From: Dipteris shenzhenensis
Taxonomy: Eukaryota; Polypodiophyta; Polypodiopsida; Gleicheniales
DNA length: 64,000 bases
Strand: one strand, 5' to 3'
Assembly (NCBI GenBank): GCA_047967505.1
Contig: CM106540.1
A program made the position numbers and the translations under genes. The notes under the pieces were generated by a model. It was not told the DNA's origin, did no database searches, and saw only the letters and a program-made list of their open reading frames with translations. Positions 9,555 through 20,649 of this stretch are shown piece after piece (positions within the stretch are counted from its first letter, which is position 1; each line of letters starts with the position of its first letter).

Positions 9555-9875
9555 AGTTAGATTAACTAACCTATTTGTCTAGTTAGATGACTAACAGTTA
9601 GTCTAACCTAACCTAGTTAATGTTAAACTGACCATAGTTAGTGCAATTGACCATAGTTAGTGCAGCTAACCTAGTTAGGGTAACTAACTAACAGTTATAC
9701 TAACCTAGCTAAGGTTAAAATTAACCTAACGAAGGTTAATACTAACCTAACCGATGTCAATACTAACCTAGGTTAAAACTAACCTAACCTAGCCTATTTT
9801 ACCTTACCTAACCTAACTGCAGTTAAAACTAACCTAACTAAGGTTCATTTAACCCTAGTGTTAGCTTTAGGTTTT
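9555..9875. repeat. Degenerate AACCTAACCTA repeat
   Basis: About 320 bp dominated by CTAACCTAA, GGTTAA and AGTTAG words with no fixed period, ending in (AAT)n near 9885-9897. It resembles a scrambled pentamer repeat (TTAGG/CCTAA), not the TTTAGGG telomere repeat of most plants. No gene. Confidence 0.6.
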
Positions 9876-9899
9876 TAAAAAATAATAATAATAATAACA

Positions 9900-10345
9900 G
9901 GGGGGTTCCTCACGGCGCCGGGGGGGGGGGCAGATTTTTGCCTGTGTGGGGGGGGTGGTTCACGACGATGGTGCGGGGGGAGGATTTTTGCAAGGGGGGG
10001 GGAAAGGGGGAGAGGGGAGGGAAGAGGGCGGGGCATGGGGGTGTGGGGTGGCAGGGTGCGAGGTGGCGGGGCGCAGGGTTGCAGGGTTGTGGGTGGCGGA
10101 ACGGGGGCAAGCGATGGGGCAAGGCGGGTTGGTGGCGGGGCTGCGAGGCATGGGTGTGGGTGGGCGGTGGTGTGGGTGGGCGGTAGTGTGGGGGTGAGCG
10201 ACGGGGCGGGGCGGGTTGGGCGGTGGTGGCTGGTGAGCGGGGGGTGTGCGTCGCAGGCGGGGCTGGCGTGCTACGAGTGCCGCCGCGCATTGCCTAGGGA
10301 TGGCACTGCACGCGGGCGCTGCCCTTGGGCAGCAAGGGCCTAAGG
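9900..10345. repeat. G-rich segment with many G runs on the plus strand
   Basis: Runs of five or more G are dense at 9900-10020, followed by GGGTGG/GGCGGG repeats to about 10260. Base composition is sharply different from the flanks. Long Gly/Arg or Pro frames here are composition artefacts. The segment ends in an inverted repeat, GCAAGGGCC / GGGCCCTTGC, near 10332-10354. Confidence 0.6.
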
Positions 10346-10408
10346 GCCCTTGCTTAGTTAGTAGTTAGATTTTGTTAGTTTAGAGTAGGGAGTGGCCGTC
10401 GAGGGGGA

Positions 10409-10411
10409 GGG

Positions 10412-10453
<42 letters not shown>

Positions 10454-10790
10454 AGAGGGGGTGGGGGAAAAGAGAGAGAGAGAGAGAGAGTGAGAGGGAG
10501 AGAGAGTGTGAGAGAGTGTGAGAGAGAGAGTAAGAGAGGGATATAGAAAGAGATAAAGAGAGTTAGAGAGAGAGACAGAGAGAGAGAGAAGAAAGAGAGA
10601 GAAAAGAGAGAGAGAGAGTGAGAGAGAAAGATAGAGAGAGATAAAGAGAGTTAGAGAGAGTGAGAGAAAGAGAGAGAGCAAGAGAGAGAGTGAGAGAGAG
10701 AAAAAGAGAGAGAGAGAGTAAGAGAGAGAGAGAAAGAGAGAGAGAGTGAGAAAGAAAGAGAAAGAGAAAGAGAAAGAGGGAGGTGGTGGT
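10409..10790. repeat. (GA)n microsatellite with interruptions
   Basis: About 380 bp of almost pure purine on the plus strand, mostly GAGAGA with occasional T and GGGAGG. The Ser/Leu frames on the minus strand are artefacts. Confidence 0.85.
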
Positions 10791-11215
10791 GTGGGAGGGG
10801 GGTGGTGGAGATGGAGGGGGCAGGGGGGAGGGGAAGGGGGTGGTAGAGATGGAGGGGGGAGGGGCGAGGGGGAGGTGGAGATGGAGGGGGAGGGGGAGGG
10901 GGTGGTGTTGATGGAGGGGGGAAGGGGGAGGGGGAGGTGGAGTTGGAGGGGGGAGATGGAGATGGAGGGGGGGGGGGTGGAAATGGAGGGGGAGGGGGAG
11001 ATGGAGATGGAGGGGGGAGGGGGGGGGTGGAGATGAAGATGGAGGGGGAAGGGGGAGGGGGAGGGGGAGGGGAAGGTGGAGATGGAGGGGGGAGGGGGAG
11101 GGGATGGTGGAAATGAGGGGGAGGTGGAGATGGAGGGGGAAGGGGGAGGGGGTGGTGGAAATGGAGGGGGGAGGGGGAGGGGGGTGGTGGAAATGGGAGG
11201 GGGAAAAAAAGAGAG
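10791..11215. repeat. GGAGATGGAGGGGG purine minisatellite
   Basis: Tandem units of GGAGATGGAGGGGGAGGG and GGTGGTGGAAATGGAGGG. Strong purine asymmetry continues from the GA tract. It is probably the pyrimidine-rich leader of a minus-strand transcript (see 11498-11508). Confidence 0.75.
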
Positions 11216-11859
11216 AAGAAAAAAAAAAAACTTGATGGATGGAAATCGAAAGGGAGGGAGAGGTTGTCACCTGAATGCTCTCCAAGTCTTTCTCGATGTA
11301 ACAGGATTGTTGAGGAACAATGGACGGTGGGTGGATGGTTGGGTTATCACTGCGAGATGGGCTCAAAGTCACTTACAATGTGAGGATGGGAGTAAGGTGG
11401 TGGTTGATGGAGAGGGAGGAGTGTCTTGTGTAGAGCTCGGAATGAGGAAGAGAATGGAGGAAAAAAGTGAAAGATGAAGAATGAGGGGGTGGAGTTGGTT
11501 TTTATAGGATGAGTTTAGGTTTAGGGTTTAACCCTAAAGTTCTCTTCCCGAGCCATAACTCTTTATGGATAGCTCAGTTTGCTTTTATGAAAAAAGGTAA
11601 AATATTCAAAATTGCAAGCTCTACGCATTCGTGTCCACTACCTAGCCTAATTGTTTATCATGTGGCTTCTATTTAAGAAATAAAGAAAATTTCTTAAGGT
11701 AGTAACCCAAGGTTGATGCTCGGGGTTGATATGTTTGTCTACAACTGGAAAAAAAATTTTACTCTCCTTGCCCTTGAGTGTTATGTTCGTGAAAAATTGA
11801 AGTAGTTTGTTTTTTTACACATACCTACATATGTTTACTCGCTACTTGAGACACTAGTC
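11216..11859 (-). other. Gypsy G2 internal leader, no protein seen
   Basis: This lies directly downstream (minus strand) of the primer-binding site at 11860-11877, so it should be the untranslated leader and gag start of the minus-strand Gypsy. I find no gag. Instead it contains a TATA-like site and a purine/pyrimidine tract, so it may be a different promoter-bearing repeat that replaced the interior. Confidence 0.4.
11498..11508 (-). promoter_or_regulatory. Possible minus-strand TATA box
   Basis: CTATAAAAACC on the minus strand. It is followed by a pyrimidine-rich leader that would read into the repeats at 11215-10400. Position and sequence only. Confidence 0.35.
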
Positions 11860-11877
11860 TCCCCGACAGCGGCGCCA
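11860..11877 (-). promoter_or_regulatory. Primer-binding site, tRNA-Asp-like (Gypsy G2)
   Basis: The minus strand reads TGGCGCCGCTGTCGGGGA two bases after the LTR end (..CCAACA). This is the class of primer site used by Athila/Tat-type plant Gypsy elements, complementary to the 3' end of tRNA-Asp with about two mismatches. It fixes the LTR end at 11880 and the minus-strand orientation. Confidence 0.8.
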
Positions 11878-11879
11878 AA

Positions 11880-12805
11880 TGTTGGCTCTTTCCTATTGCT
11901 TTCATAGGAAGAGCTGGGTTAACTCAGTAAGCAGGGTTCCGAGGATTTTTGTCACCTATAGATATATTAGAGTTGTCAATTGTAGTATACGTGTAGCTTA
12001 GGACCTCGAGTTGTGTTCTAGTGAGAGAGGTAGGCTTAAGTGTGGTAAGCAAACAAAGTGCATGCATGTGTAAAAGGAACGTGTATCATCATGATTGAGG
12101 TAATGAAGGCTTTCACCTTCATTGGGAGTTGTAGGGTTTAGGAGGAGTTTAAGGGTTAGAAGGAGGTTCTAGGGTTAGAAGAAGGTTCCAAGGTTTAGAA
12201 GGAGTTCCAGGGTTTAGAAGGAGGTTCCAAGATTAAGAAGGAGTCCAGGGTTAGAAAGAGGATCCAAGGTTCAGAAGGAGGTTCCAGGGTCTAGAAGGAG
12301 TTCCAGGGTTTAGAAGGAGGTTCCAGCGTTTAGGAGTCCAGGGTTAGAAGGAGGTTCCAAGGTTCAGGGTAGAGTACATGGTGGAGAACTCGTCTCCCTC
12401 GTAGATCATGGAGTTTAAGGGATGAGGAACAAAGGGTTTAGGGGGAGCATAGGAGTGGGACAGAAAGAAGGTGTAAGAGCATGGGGGAAAGAAGAGAGAG
12501 GAGAGAGGAGGAGGAGGGAGGAGGATGAGAGAGGAGGAGGAGGAGGAGGGAAGAGGAGGAGGAGGAGGGAGGAGGAGGAGGAAGGAGGAGCAGGAGAGGG
12601 AGAGGATGGGTTGCAAGGTTGGAGGAGAGGGGAGGAGGAGTTGCAAGGTTAGGACATGCTTTTGGACGTGGAGTGCAAGGAAGCATGGACACTTGAGATA
12701 AATGCTTGGAATACCAAAGTAGACTCAACACAATGCCCCAAAGAGTGTGGGCTTCATTCCATTATGGGGTATTTATACAAGTTGGAGAGCTTCTTTCTCT
12801 GCATG
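11880..12805 (-). repeat. Gypsy G2 5' LTR, 3' portion
   Basis: Inverted copy of the LTR at 941-1956 and more complete at this end: it runs to the terminal CCAACA beside the primer-binding site. It contains the leader GGA/CCT tract, the 20-bp repeat and a TATA box (12770-12777). It is interrupted at 12805 by CACTA-B and continues at 17866-18135, for a total of about 1.2 kb. Confidence 0.85.
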
Positions 12806-13030
12806 CACTAGTACACAGGGATCCTATTGCGACATTTACCTACCGATGTTTAGCGCGTGCGGGGCGCTAATTGTTAGTATGAAAAGTGCATCTCGTAAAG
12901 CATCGCTATATAGCGACGTTAGGCAAACGTCACTATATAGCGACGTTAGGCAAATGTCGCTATATAGCGACGATTACAAAAGTAAGTGTTGCTATATAAC
13001 GACACTGAGATGCTATTTTATAGCGACGTT
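12806..13030. repeat. CACTA-B left end and subterminal palindromes
   Basis: The TIR has diverged from the right end (CACTAGTACACAGGG against CACTACAAGGCATAGGCCC). About four copies of the palindrome GTCGCTATATAGCGAC or close variants lie at 12900-13029, spaced about 28 bp, with GTTAGGCAAA(C/T) between them. Confidence 0.85.
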
Positions 13031-13199
13031 TTCTAGAGAGGTTTTTTACTTATATAGGCCTTAAAAGTTAGTTTTTTCCAATGATAAATTTTTTTAAATT
13101 TTCATACATGTTTGATCTCATAGAGAATAAAAATATGAGAGCATGTACATCAAGCCTTTGAAGCTCATATATTCATGTCCAAGTTTGAGATGAAAAAAA

Positions 13200-15276
13200 T
13201 CAATGAAGAGCATTTACATCAATTGTTTCATCTTGAGCCAAGTCTAAGGTGCCAAACAAGTCTATCTCCAACTCTATACCGAGTTGATCTCCTATATCAT
13301 CATCGTACTCTAGCATCGTACGTTCACCTAAAAGTACTTGATCATCTTCTTCAATAAAGTGTGGTGATTCTTGATGATCGTTGTCTTCTTCCTCAATATC
13401 ATGATCTCCATCTTCCTCCCGTGTGATGTCATTATGCGCATCTTTCTTTTGGCTCATATTGTGATCATCTTCTTCACTAGATTCATCGGGATCAATTGGA
13501 TCCGGCATTGGTAGTGGCATCTCCATATCCACATCTCTATCTTCAAAAATTTGCTTACTTCGTGGTGCAACTTGGATCACGTACCACCATCTTGGATCAG
13601 AATGATCCGGATGAAAAACCACCTATATTGAAGATGGGTGCCAAATGTCGTCAATTATATATATGAAATTATGCTCAAGTACATGTATCAATGGATCTTT
13701 AAAAACGAAAGCTTCAATTAATTAAATCATTAGTATGCACCTGCTCACAGTGCTCGGGAAGAACAAAAGTATCACTTTCATCGGTCCAATGTTTGGTGGA
13801 GTCTATTGCAAAGAAACCACTACTATCTTTTATCACTGTCACATGGGGAGTGTTGTAAATAGTTCTAAACCATTTTACATCAAGAATGAAAATACTAAAT
13901 CGTCTGAAATCAACTTCATAGATTTCGCATATGGTTCCACAATAATCCAACTGTGAGGAGAGAAGATTGGTATCTAAAGCACTTGCTTGGCTATCTTGTG
14001 TGAAGTTAGCCATGACTCCACAATCATACGTGACTCTCTTTGAATCGATGCATTCCATGCGAAAATGTCATCCATATGACCATAATGCACTGTACTTTTT
14101 GTACTATAAAAGAGCATCATTAAAACAATGAAGATGCATCTATTTTATAGCGTATATTGCCACAAATAATTACTTAATTACGTCAAGAGGTAAGAAACTT
14201 ACATCCACCATACATCCAGATGATAACTCTTGCTGGCGCTCATTTATTGTCTCTCCATCACGTTCGGCTTTACGTAGAGCCAGTTGTAGCCAATCAAGTG
14301 ACGTGAGTGGGGAGAAGAGCCAGATCCCGTGGATATGGTTGCGATTGCCTATACATTACTCTAGATCTCGTCCTTGCATTTATTCTTTCTGCTTTGGCCA
14401 CTTCATATCTCTCAATCCAGTTCTGCATCTCAGAGCTATTGAGGATACAAAACTTATTGAATTTCTCCATTTGCTCTTCACTCATCTTTCTTTCAATCCC
14501 TTTTCCTTGGGAACCTCGCCAACGATGCGATCATCATCCTTGTTATGCCAAGCTTGCAGCATATCGGGATCCGTGGATGCAAGAAACTCCGTGATATATA
14601 CTAATGACTCTTGCACAAGCCATCCCTCTACCATGCTTGCTTCTAGTCTTGCTCTTTGTCTTACAAATCCCTTCAAAGTTTTCGTAAACCACTCGAGAAA
14701 AAACATCCATCGACTATGAACGGTACCTGCAATAGCCACCTCATCAACTATGTGCACAAGCAAGTGGACTTGAGTTGTCATAATGCTCGAGGGAAAGTGC
14801 TTCTCAAGCAAGCATACGGCTTCGATGGATTCCACCCTAGCCTTCTCGATGCTCGATATGGAGATCTCTTTTTGAGATATCCACCTATTTCACATATCCA
14901 TGTAAGATATTTTCATAATCAGTCTACAGATTAATTAGCTTAAATTGAAGAAAATGCAATCAATGCGATTTGATAGTAAGCATACCTCACAATACCACAG
15001 ATCTTGAATATAGCATTTCTAACATCTTCTTGTAAGCACCCTTTTATTGTAATTGGGAGGATGAACTATCAAAGCAACAAAGAAGTCATGTCAACAATAT
15101 AACATAATCATAATTATGCTAATGCATAACGATTATCGGTACACTAATTCTACAACTTAGAATACCTATAAGACCTTGTGCCAATCAGCCCACTAAGCTT
15201 ATTGTCCTTTGAAAATGCTTCTTTCAAGCAACGCATGTACCCTGTCAGTGTTTGAAAAGAGGCAATGTCCGCCTTG
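13200..15276 (-). pseudogene. CACTA-B TNP2 transposase, C-terminal third
   Basis: Read on the minus strand, exons give the typical order of plant TNP2 C-terminal domains. A DUF4218-like block comes first (14835-14482; HFPSSIMTTQVHLLVHIVDE, then an 'MFFLEWFTKTLKGFVR' block). A DUF4216-like block follows (14058-13714; 'DVKWFRT', 'GFFAIDSTKHW', 'DTFVLPEHCEQV'), and then an acidic tail (13622-13200; 'WWYVIQVAPRSK', then Asp/Glu-rich). The N-terminal zinc motif and the catalytic region are missing. At 15276 the gene is joined directly to the pyrimidine array, so the promoter and 5' two thirds were deleted. Confidence 0.8.
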
Positions 15277-15715
15277 ACCGCTGCCTCCTCCCTCTTCTTC
15301 TCTCTTTCTTTCCCTCTTTCCCCTTTTCCAATCTCTCTTTCCTTTCCCTCTTCTTCTCTCTTTCCCCCTTCTCTTATGCTCATGCATAAGCATAAGCATG
15401 AGCATATGAACCCTAAACCCTCTTTCCACTTTTCCTTTCTCTCTCTCCTTTCCCTCTTCTTCTCTCTTCTCCTCTTTCCCCCCCTCTTTTCCCTCTTCTT
15501 CTCTCTTCTCCTCTTTCCCCCCTCTTTTTCCTCTTATGCATAAGCATAAGCATATGCTCATGCTTTCCCCTTTTCCCTCTTCTTTCCTTTCCCTCTTCTT
15601 CTCTCTTTCCCCTCTTCCAATCTCTTTTCCTTTCCCTCTTCTTCCTCTTTTCCTTTGCCTATGCCTATGCCTATGCCTATGCTTATGTTTGTTTTTTGTT
15701 TTTTGTTTTCGTGTT
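15277..15715. repeat. Pyrimidine and GCATAAGC array of CACTA-B (short form)
   Basis: TTTCCCTCTTCTTCTCTC repeats with three short clusters of ATGAGCATAAGC/GCATAAGCATATGC (15375-15400, 15535-15560), then four CCTATG units (15657-15685) just upstream of ORF2. Element C carries the same modules expanded to 3.7 kb. Confidence 0.8.
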
Positions 15716-15731
15716 TGTGTCTATGTTAGAC

Positions 15732-17311
15732 ATGGGATCACGTCGCACGTCCGACGAGTACGGATAGCCTCGCAAGAGGAGACATCACGATCTATATGCT
15801 CCAAAGGACTTTGATTCCTCTCAGGCGACACCTGAGGGGACTACCCCTGGTCCGACTCCTCTCAGACCTAGCACTGCGACTACCCCTGGTCCCACTCCTC
15901 TCGGACGTAGCACTGTGACTACCCCTCGGGGAACTCCTTTGCTAGCCACGCATGGCTTTGTCGGGAGTCCCGACGAGTTTGTAGTGCAGATGACTGACGA
16001 GGAGGCAACGAGATTCTTCTCTCTGATATCTCATAGGACCTGAGCAATTCCCTCCCCTACACCCTCCCTACACCGATGGTTGGATGTACTGCCCAGCCGT
16101 CCTCTCATGTCCCTTCGACCGAGGGGTCATCACCTACACGTGCCTCTTGTAAGGGAAGGAAGAGTAGGAGGGGTCGCTTATGTTGTGCTAACTCAGGAGA
16201 TGTAGACAAGTTAGCACACTCACATCCCTATAGGTCTCCACTTGGTCCAGAGACACAGTATCAGTCAGGTCCCTTGCCCTCTCGTACTCCCACTACTACT
16301 CCTCACTCTGGAAGCGCTCGCACATCTTCCACTCCTTCTGATGCTGCTACCATCAACCCTCCTTACTCATCAGAGGATCTCTCTTATCAAATCATGGCTG
16401 CCGTAGAGATAATAAAAGATAGAAAGGGCAAAGCAGTGATGGCCACCATGAGGTGGTTGATGAGCCATCACTTCAAGAGCAGCATTGCTACCGATTGGCG
16501 GTATCAAGATGACCAAAAGAAGCAGGCGATCATCAATAAATTAAAACAAAAATACCCTAACTCGCCAAATTGGGAGTTTAATGAGAATTATATGCGAGAG
16601 CGCATGGGTTTGGTCTTGAAGCATTGTAGATCAACCTTGCGTACTTCCATCACAAAGGGGTTGGCTAAACCCAGCTGGGCAGACAAAGCTGATTGGAAGT
16701 TCTTCAAGAAGCAGAATAGGGACCATCCCGAACTGTTCGAGGGTCAGAGGAGGGCTGCGAAGAGATGGCTGGACATCGTAGGTACTTTGCACTTTGGTGC
16801 AGGCGGACGGTTTGCATTCGAGGCAACTGTGGTAAGTCTACTTCTCATTTAATGCATTGTTCTATTTGTTTTACTACATATTACATGCACTTTATCTAAC
16901 TCTAACTGTCGTAAATTGGATCCACAACAAGCTGCGATGGGTCATCTTCCTACAGATGCAGAGACGCGACGCACGTTTTGCATAGGAAAAAAGTAGTGGT
17001 TTATTGAGCAAGAGGTAATGGGAGCGACAGTCGATTGGGTTGAGGTGGCTGCTCGCACGGTATAAGTCTACTCCTACTTGTAATCTCACTTTTTAAATTG
17101 TTTTATTCTTTAAGTTCCAATCTAATTTTCAATTTATATGGTTCACTCTTAGGGTCAAAGCTCAAGCATCCCATCACCGGACGCGAGCGATCACCAGGGC
17201 CAGGGAGGCACGTGACGAGGATCAGGGAAAAGGCGCAGCTCACGAGGACCAAGGATCATGCCAACAAGTGAGGGCGAGGACGAGGACGATGAGGATGATT
17301 CGAACGAGTAG
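15732..17311 (+). pseudogene. CACTA-B ORF2 (TNPA-like), pseudogene
   Basis: Same gene as 31527-33090. The start ATG at 15732 is followed after 11 codons by TAG (15765-15767) where the intact copy has CAG. The stretch 16076-16852 is open (258 aa) and keeps the whole core: LSYQIMAAVEIIKDRKGKAV, a 'SITKGLAKPSWADKADW' segment and 'EGQRRAAKRWLDIVG'. The exon 1 donor GTAAGT is at about 16834. Exon 2 (about 16929-17060) has one TAG near 16996, and exon 3 (about 17154-17311) is frameshifted but still acidic. It is followed by the 3' hairpin and the right subterminal repeats. Confidence 0.85.
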
Positions 17312-17540
17312 TAGTAGTAGTAGCAGTTTGCATATACTTTGCCATGTATGTCATTTTGTATATCCGCTCGTTTGAGCAATTTTGTATCACCCTTTTCGAA
17401 AGGGTAATTTCGTAACAAACAATGTTGTATATATTCGACATGTATATGCTTTTGTTGCTCGATCATTTCATTTGAGCAATTTTGTATCACCCTTTTCGCA
17501 AGGGAAATTTTGTAATAAAGAACTTTTTTTTCTAATTACA

Positions 17541-17610
17541 AAAAAAAAAAGCATTAGTGGGGCAAAACAGGGCTTGCTATGGCCCTGTTTAGCCCCACTA
17601 ATGCTTTTTT
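17541..17610. terminator. CACTA-B 3' hairpin
   Basis: A run of A, then GCATTAGTGGGGCAAAACAGGGC, an 8-nt loop and GCCCTGTTTAGCCCCACTAATGC, then a run of T. The stem pairs over 23 GC-rich positions with a single A-A mismatch and extends into the A/T runs. It lies between ORF2 and the subterminal palindromes. Function unknown; a bidirectional 3'-end or RNA hairpin role is inferred. Confidence 0.75.
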
Positions 17611-17624
17611 TTTAGTTCCGTTAA

Positions 17625-17865
17625 TCATCGCTATATAGCGACCTTTACCAGTGTCGCTATATAGCGACGATTATCAGTGTCGCTATATAGCGACGTTTAT
17701 CAGTGTCGCTATATAGCGACGGTTTATAAGCGTCGCTATATAGCGACGATTCTTTTCTGACAGTTTTAACGACTTTAATAACGATGTTTACGCCCGTTTT
17801 AAAAAAAAACATTAGTGTAGAAAGCATCGATATTTTTGTCGGAAAAGGGCCTATGCCTTGTAGTG
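17625..17865. repeat. CACTA-B right subterminal palindromes and TIR
   Basis: Five copies of TCGCTATATAGCGAC at about 26-28 bp spacing (17628-17750). Then comes a CGTTTACGCCCG segment and a conserved terminal block (GCATCGATATTTTTGTCGG .. GGCCTATGCCTTGTAGTG). The first copy begins ATCGCTATAT. Confidence 0.9.
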
Positions 17866-18135
17866 ATGTAGGAATTATAACACAAAGTTGTAACACAAAG
17901 TTGTATCACAAAGTTGTAACACAAAGTTGAAGTCGTATGTAGAAGTTGTAACAGAAAGTTGTAACACATTCTCTTTCTACAGGTAGAAGTTGTAACACAA
18001 AGTTGTAACACATTCTCTTTCTACATGTAGAAGTTGTAACACAAAGTTGTAACACAAAGTTGTATCACAAAGTTGTAACACAAAGTTGTATCACATTCTC
18101 TTTCTACATAAGTTCATGTTGGCACAGAGTCAACA
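17866..18135 (-). repeat. Gypsy G2 5' LTR, U3 portion
   Basis: Continuation of the LTR at 11880-12805. It contains the ACAACTTTGTG tandem repeats in inverted orientation and ends (LTR start on the minus strand) TGTTGACTCTG at 18135. LINE sequence resumes directly afterwards. Confidence 0.85.
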
Positions 18136-20640
18136 CTAAAGCAAAATGATGGGACAAAAATGCCCGACAGAACCAATGGAAGATGTGGGATCTAGTTCAT
18201 ATTAGAGCAGGACTTGAACTTTGGGTAAAAGACATGCCTTCTAGTTTATTTGGTAATACATTTGTGACTTAGTTGGAAGAGGAAATTCAACGAATAGACA
18301 TTGCCTTGGCAAAGAAGGCGAGAAAGCTCAGTAGGATCAATTGGCTTAAATTGGGAGACAGCCCTTCCAAGCTATTCTTCTAGAAGGCTAGAAGAAAATT
18401 TTAGAGAGGATTAATAGACAAGATAATGGATTAGAATAGGAGCATAGAGACCAGGTTCTAGCATGTTGTTGATATCTTTCTAAAGCATCTGAGAGAATTG
18501 GTAGGCCCTAGAATATCAAAGCACAATGAATGGACCTCAGCCCTAGCCGATGCCTTGAGGCCCTAGAGCCCAGGATCGACACAACTTTAATGGAGAGATC
18601 GAATACCAAATTTACCCAAGATAAGCTGAAAGAGGCCATGCTCAAAGTGAAGAAAGGAATAGCACTAGGATCTAATGGATTGACCTCCTAATTCTATATC
18701 CATGTTTTGAATATTCTAGGAAAGGATCTTACTGACACGGCCAATTAGTGGGATGCTTTGAAATCCATTAGGCAAGGTTTCCCCCTTACACCATTCCTAC
18801 TTGCATTATCCTCCATCCCCCTCCTCCACCTAATCAAAAGAGAAATTGTTGAAAGGGATACTTCTTCCCTCTGGAAATCAGTCTAATGCCCAAATGTTTG
18901 TAGATGATCTGATCACATGTTGCAAGGGAGACTATAGAAACGTGTTGAGGTCTTGAAACACAACATTTCTTGCTTTTTCTTGGCCTCAGGTTCTATTTGT
19001 AGGAGATTTGTAGTTGGCAAAAATTGTATGTAATCAGGACTGTAGAGGAGCCAATGTTAGGCTAGCTCAAGAATATGATGTTTCATGGGAATCCCAAGGA
19101 GAAACCAATTTGAATGGCTCAAAGACAAAATATGAAATAAGCTCAGAAGTCAGTTTCAAGGCCTCATAGTGGTAGGAGATCACGAAAATATTCCATTGAT
19201 TCCTCTAGCGAGAAAAGTGGCAAGAGATGTATGCACTATGTCCTCTAGGGAGTCTTAAAAGCCCCCAAATAGGCTGGTGACTTGGGCATCCCATACATTT
19301 TCTTAAAGAATATCTCACTCATCAATAATTATCTTTCCCAACCACTGGTTGATTTGGCCCCTTGGATAGAAATCACTCACTTGTTCATTGAAGAAGGTTG
19401 TAGTCCAAAAGTGGGCACATGGACAAAACTGATGTGGTATGACGGCACTTCTCAAACTTCCCGACTCAGATTGATGGCTTCAGGGTTATTAATCATGTGG
19501 AAGACAGTGATAGATTGTAGCTCTTGGAAGGGAATTGGAGGGCTTAGAGGAAATGCAAGCCTTAAAGAATGCATTTGGTAGAGCAAAGCCACCTAGTCAA
19601 ATGGTCGATCATTGTCTTACTTGAATCTGAGTGCAACTCAAAGCATTGTTGAAAAGGCTTAATCTATTGGGAACTAATTTGGGACCCAAAGAGAGGAGAC
19701 TGGTGGCCACTTGGGGTGATTTGCTACATGGTTCATGCTTCAAACCCACGAGATTACCTTTCTAAGAGAGATACTAGTGAAAGTGTCTGAAGACTGACCT
19801 ACTATCAATCACTACAAAGCCTAGAAGACCTCTATGACTTACTCACAGGTAAAATTCCAATTATAAAAATCTCTGCTTAAGACTTGGTCTGTAAGAGTTT
19901 GATGAATGATCATGCCTTGACAGTGGACTTAAATAAAAAATGGAACTTGAGGAGGATGCTTGGCTGGTGGCAGTGCAGATTCAAAGAGATCTGAAGCAAA
20001 GGAGTAATGGGGAGATTCAGCTTTCAGCCTTTGAAGATTGCCAATCAATGTCTATCAGCTAGAGCCAAATTGGCAAATAAGTTTCAAGTTAACCCAATGT
20101 GTGTACTCTATGGGAATGATTTAGACCATATCCTCCACCTGTTTTGGAGATGTTTCGTGTCAAGATGTGTGTGGTCAAGGATTGAAGTAGCTATTAGGTC
20201 TACCAGTTTAATGACAACCTTTAGGATCAAAGGCAACTGGAAGCTAACAATTCTTGGAGAGGCTGTTGGCCTCCCGTTGACCCTCCAAGCCTACTGGCCT
20301 TCTTGACAGGAGTAGTTTGCTATACCTTATGGCAAGTAAGGAATCAATTTTCCTTTCCTGAAAAACCTAGTTTGCAGGTAGTAGAGAGACTGTGGTATTG
20401 AGAGCGACTAAGGGTGTTATCTTGGACACTGCAAAAGCGATGGAGATTTATGTCCCTTTAATCAAGCAATATCTACTTGATATTGCGATATCACTTTCCT
20501 AAAGTATGTTTTCAAGCTCTCCTAGCATATGCTTTAAGCTCTACCCTCTTTTCCTTGGCCACCTTTTGTAAAAGGTCTTTTGGGACTGAAGCCCCACTTT
20601 AATAATATATGACATGTTACATATATTTAAAAAAAACTTA
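18136..20640 (+). pseudogene. LINE (L1-type) ORF2, reverse transcriptase and C-terminal zinc domain
   Basis: Second half of the LINE at 8418-9553. Readable pieces in order: the linker before RT with 'LEEEIQRIDIALAKKARKLS' and 'NWLKLGDSPSKLFF' (about 18270-18380), the RT active-site motif F-V-D-D-L (about 18895-18912), and 'GIPYIFLKN' to 'WKTVIDCSSW' (19282-19580). A zf-RVT-like C-terminus follows (20007-20306), containing 'ARAKLANKFQVNPMCVLYG', 'DHILHLFWRC' and 'CVWSRIE'. Many stops and frameshifts. The 3' end is marked by a short A run near 20630-20638. Confidence 0.8.
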
Positions 20641-20649
20641 GCACAAACA

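Larger units (their letters stand above)
12806..17865. mobile_element. CACTA element B, complete ends, 5.06 kb
   Basis: The element begins CACTAGTACACAGGG (12806) and ends ..GGCCTATGCCTTGTAGTG (17865), flanked by a perfect 3-bp target duplication ATG (12803-12805 and 17866-17868). Joining the flanks restores the LTR sequence found at 1220-1235. It contains subterminal palindromes at both ends, a 3' TNP2 remnant on the minus strand, a pyrimidine/hexamer array and an ORF2 pseudogene on the plus strand. TNP2 lacks its 5' two thirds and ORF2 has stops, so it is non-autonomous. Confidence 0.92.

Noticed and set aside
9555-9875. Interstitial plant telomere
   Set aside because: The unit is not TTTAGGG and has no regular period.
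10358-11480. Frames up to 269 codons (minus) and Gly/Glu-rich frames (plus)
   Set aside because: GA and GGA repeats open all frames; there is no protein-like pattern.
17541-17610. Bacterial rho-independent terminator
   Set aside because: The stem plus T run looks like one, but the context is eukaryotic (introns, CACTA, LTR elements). I kept it only as a conserved hairpin of unknown role.
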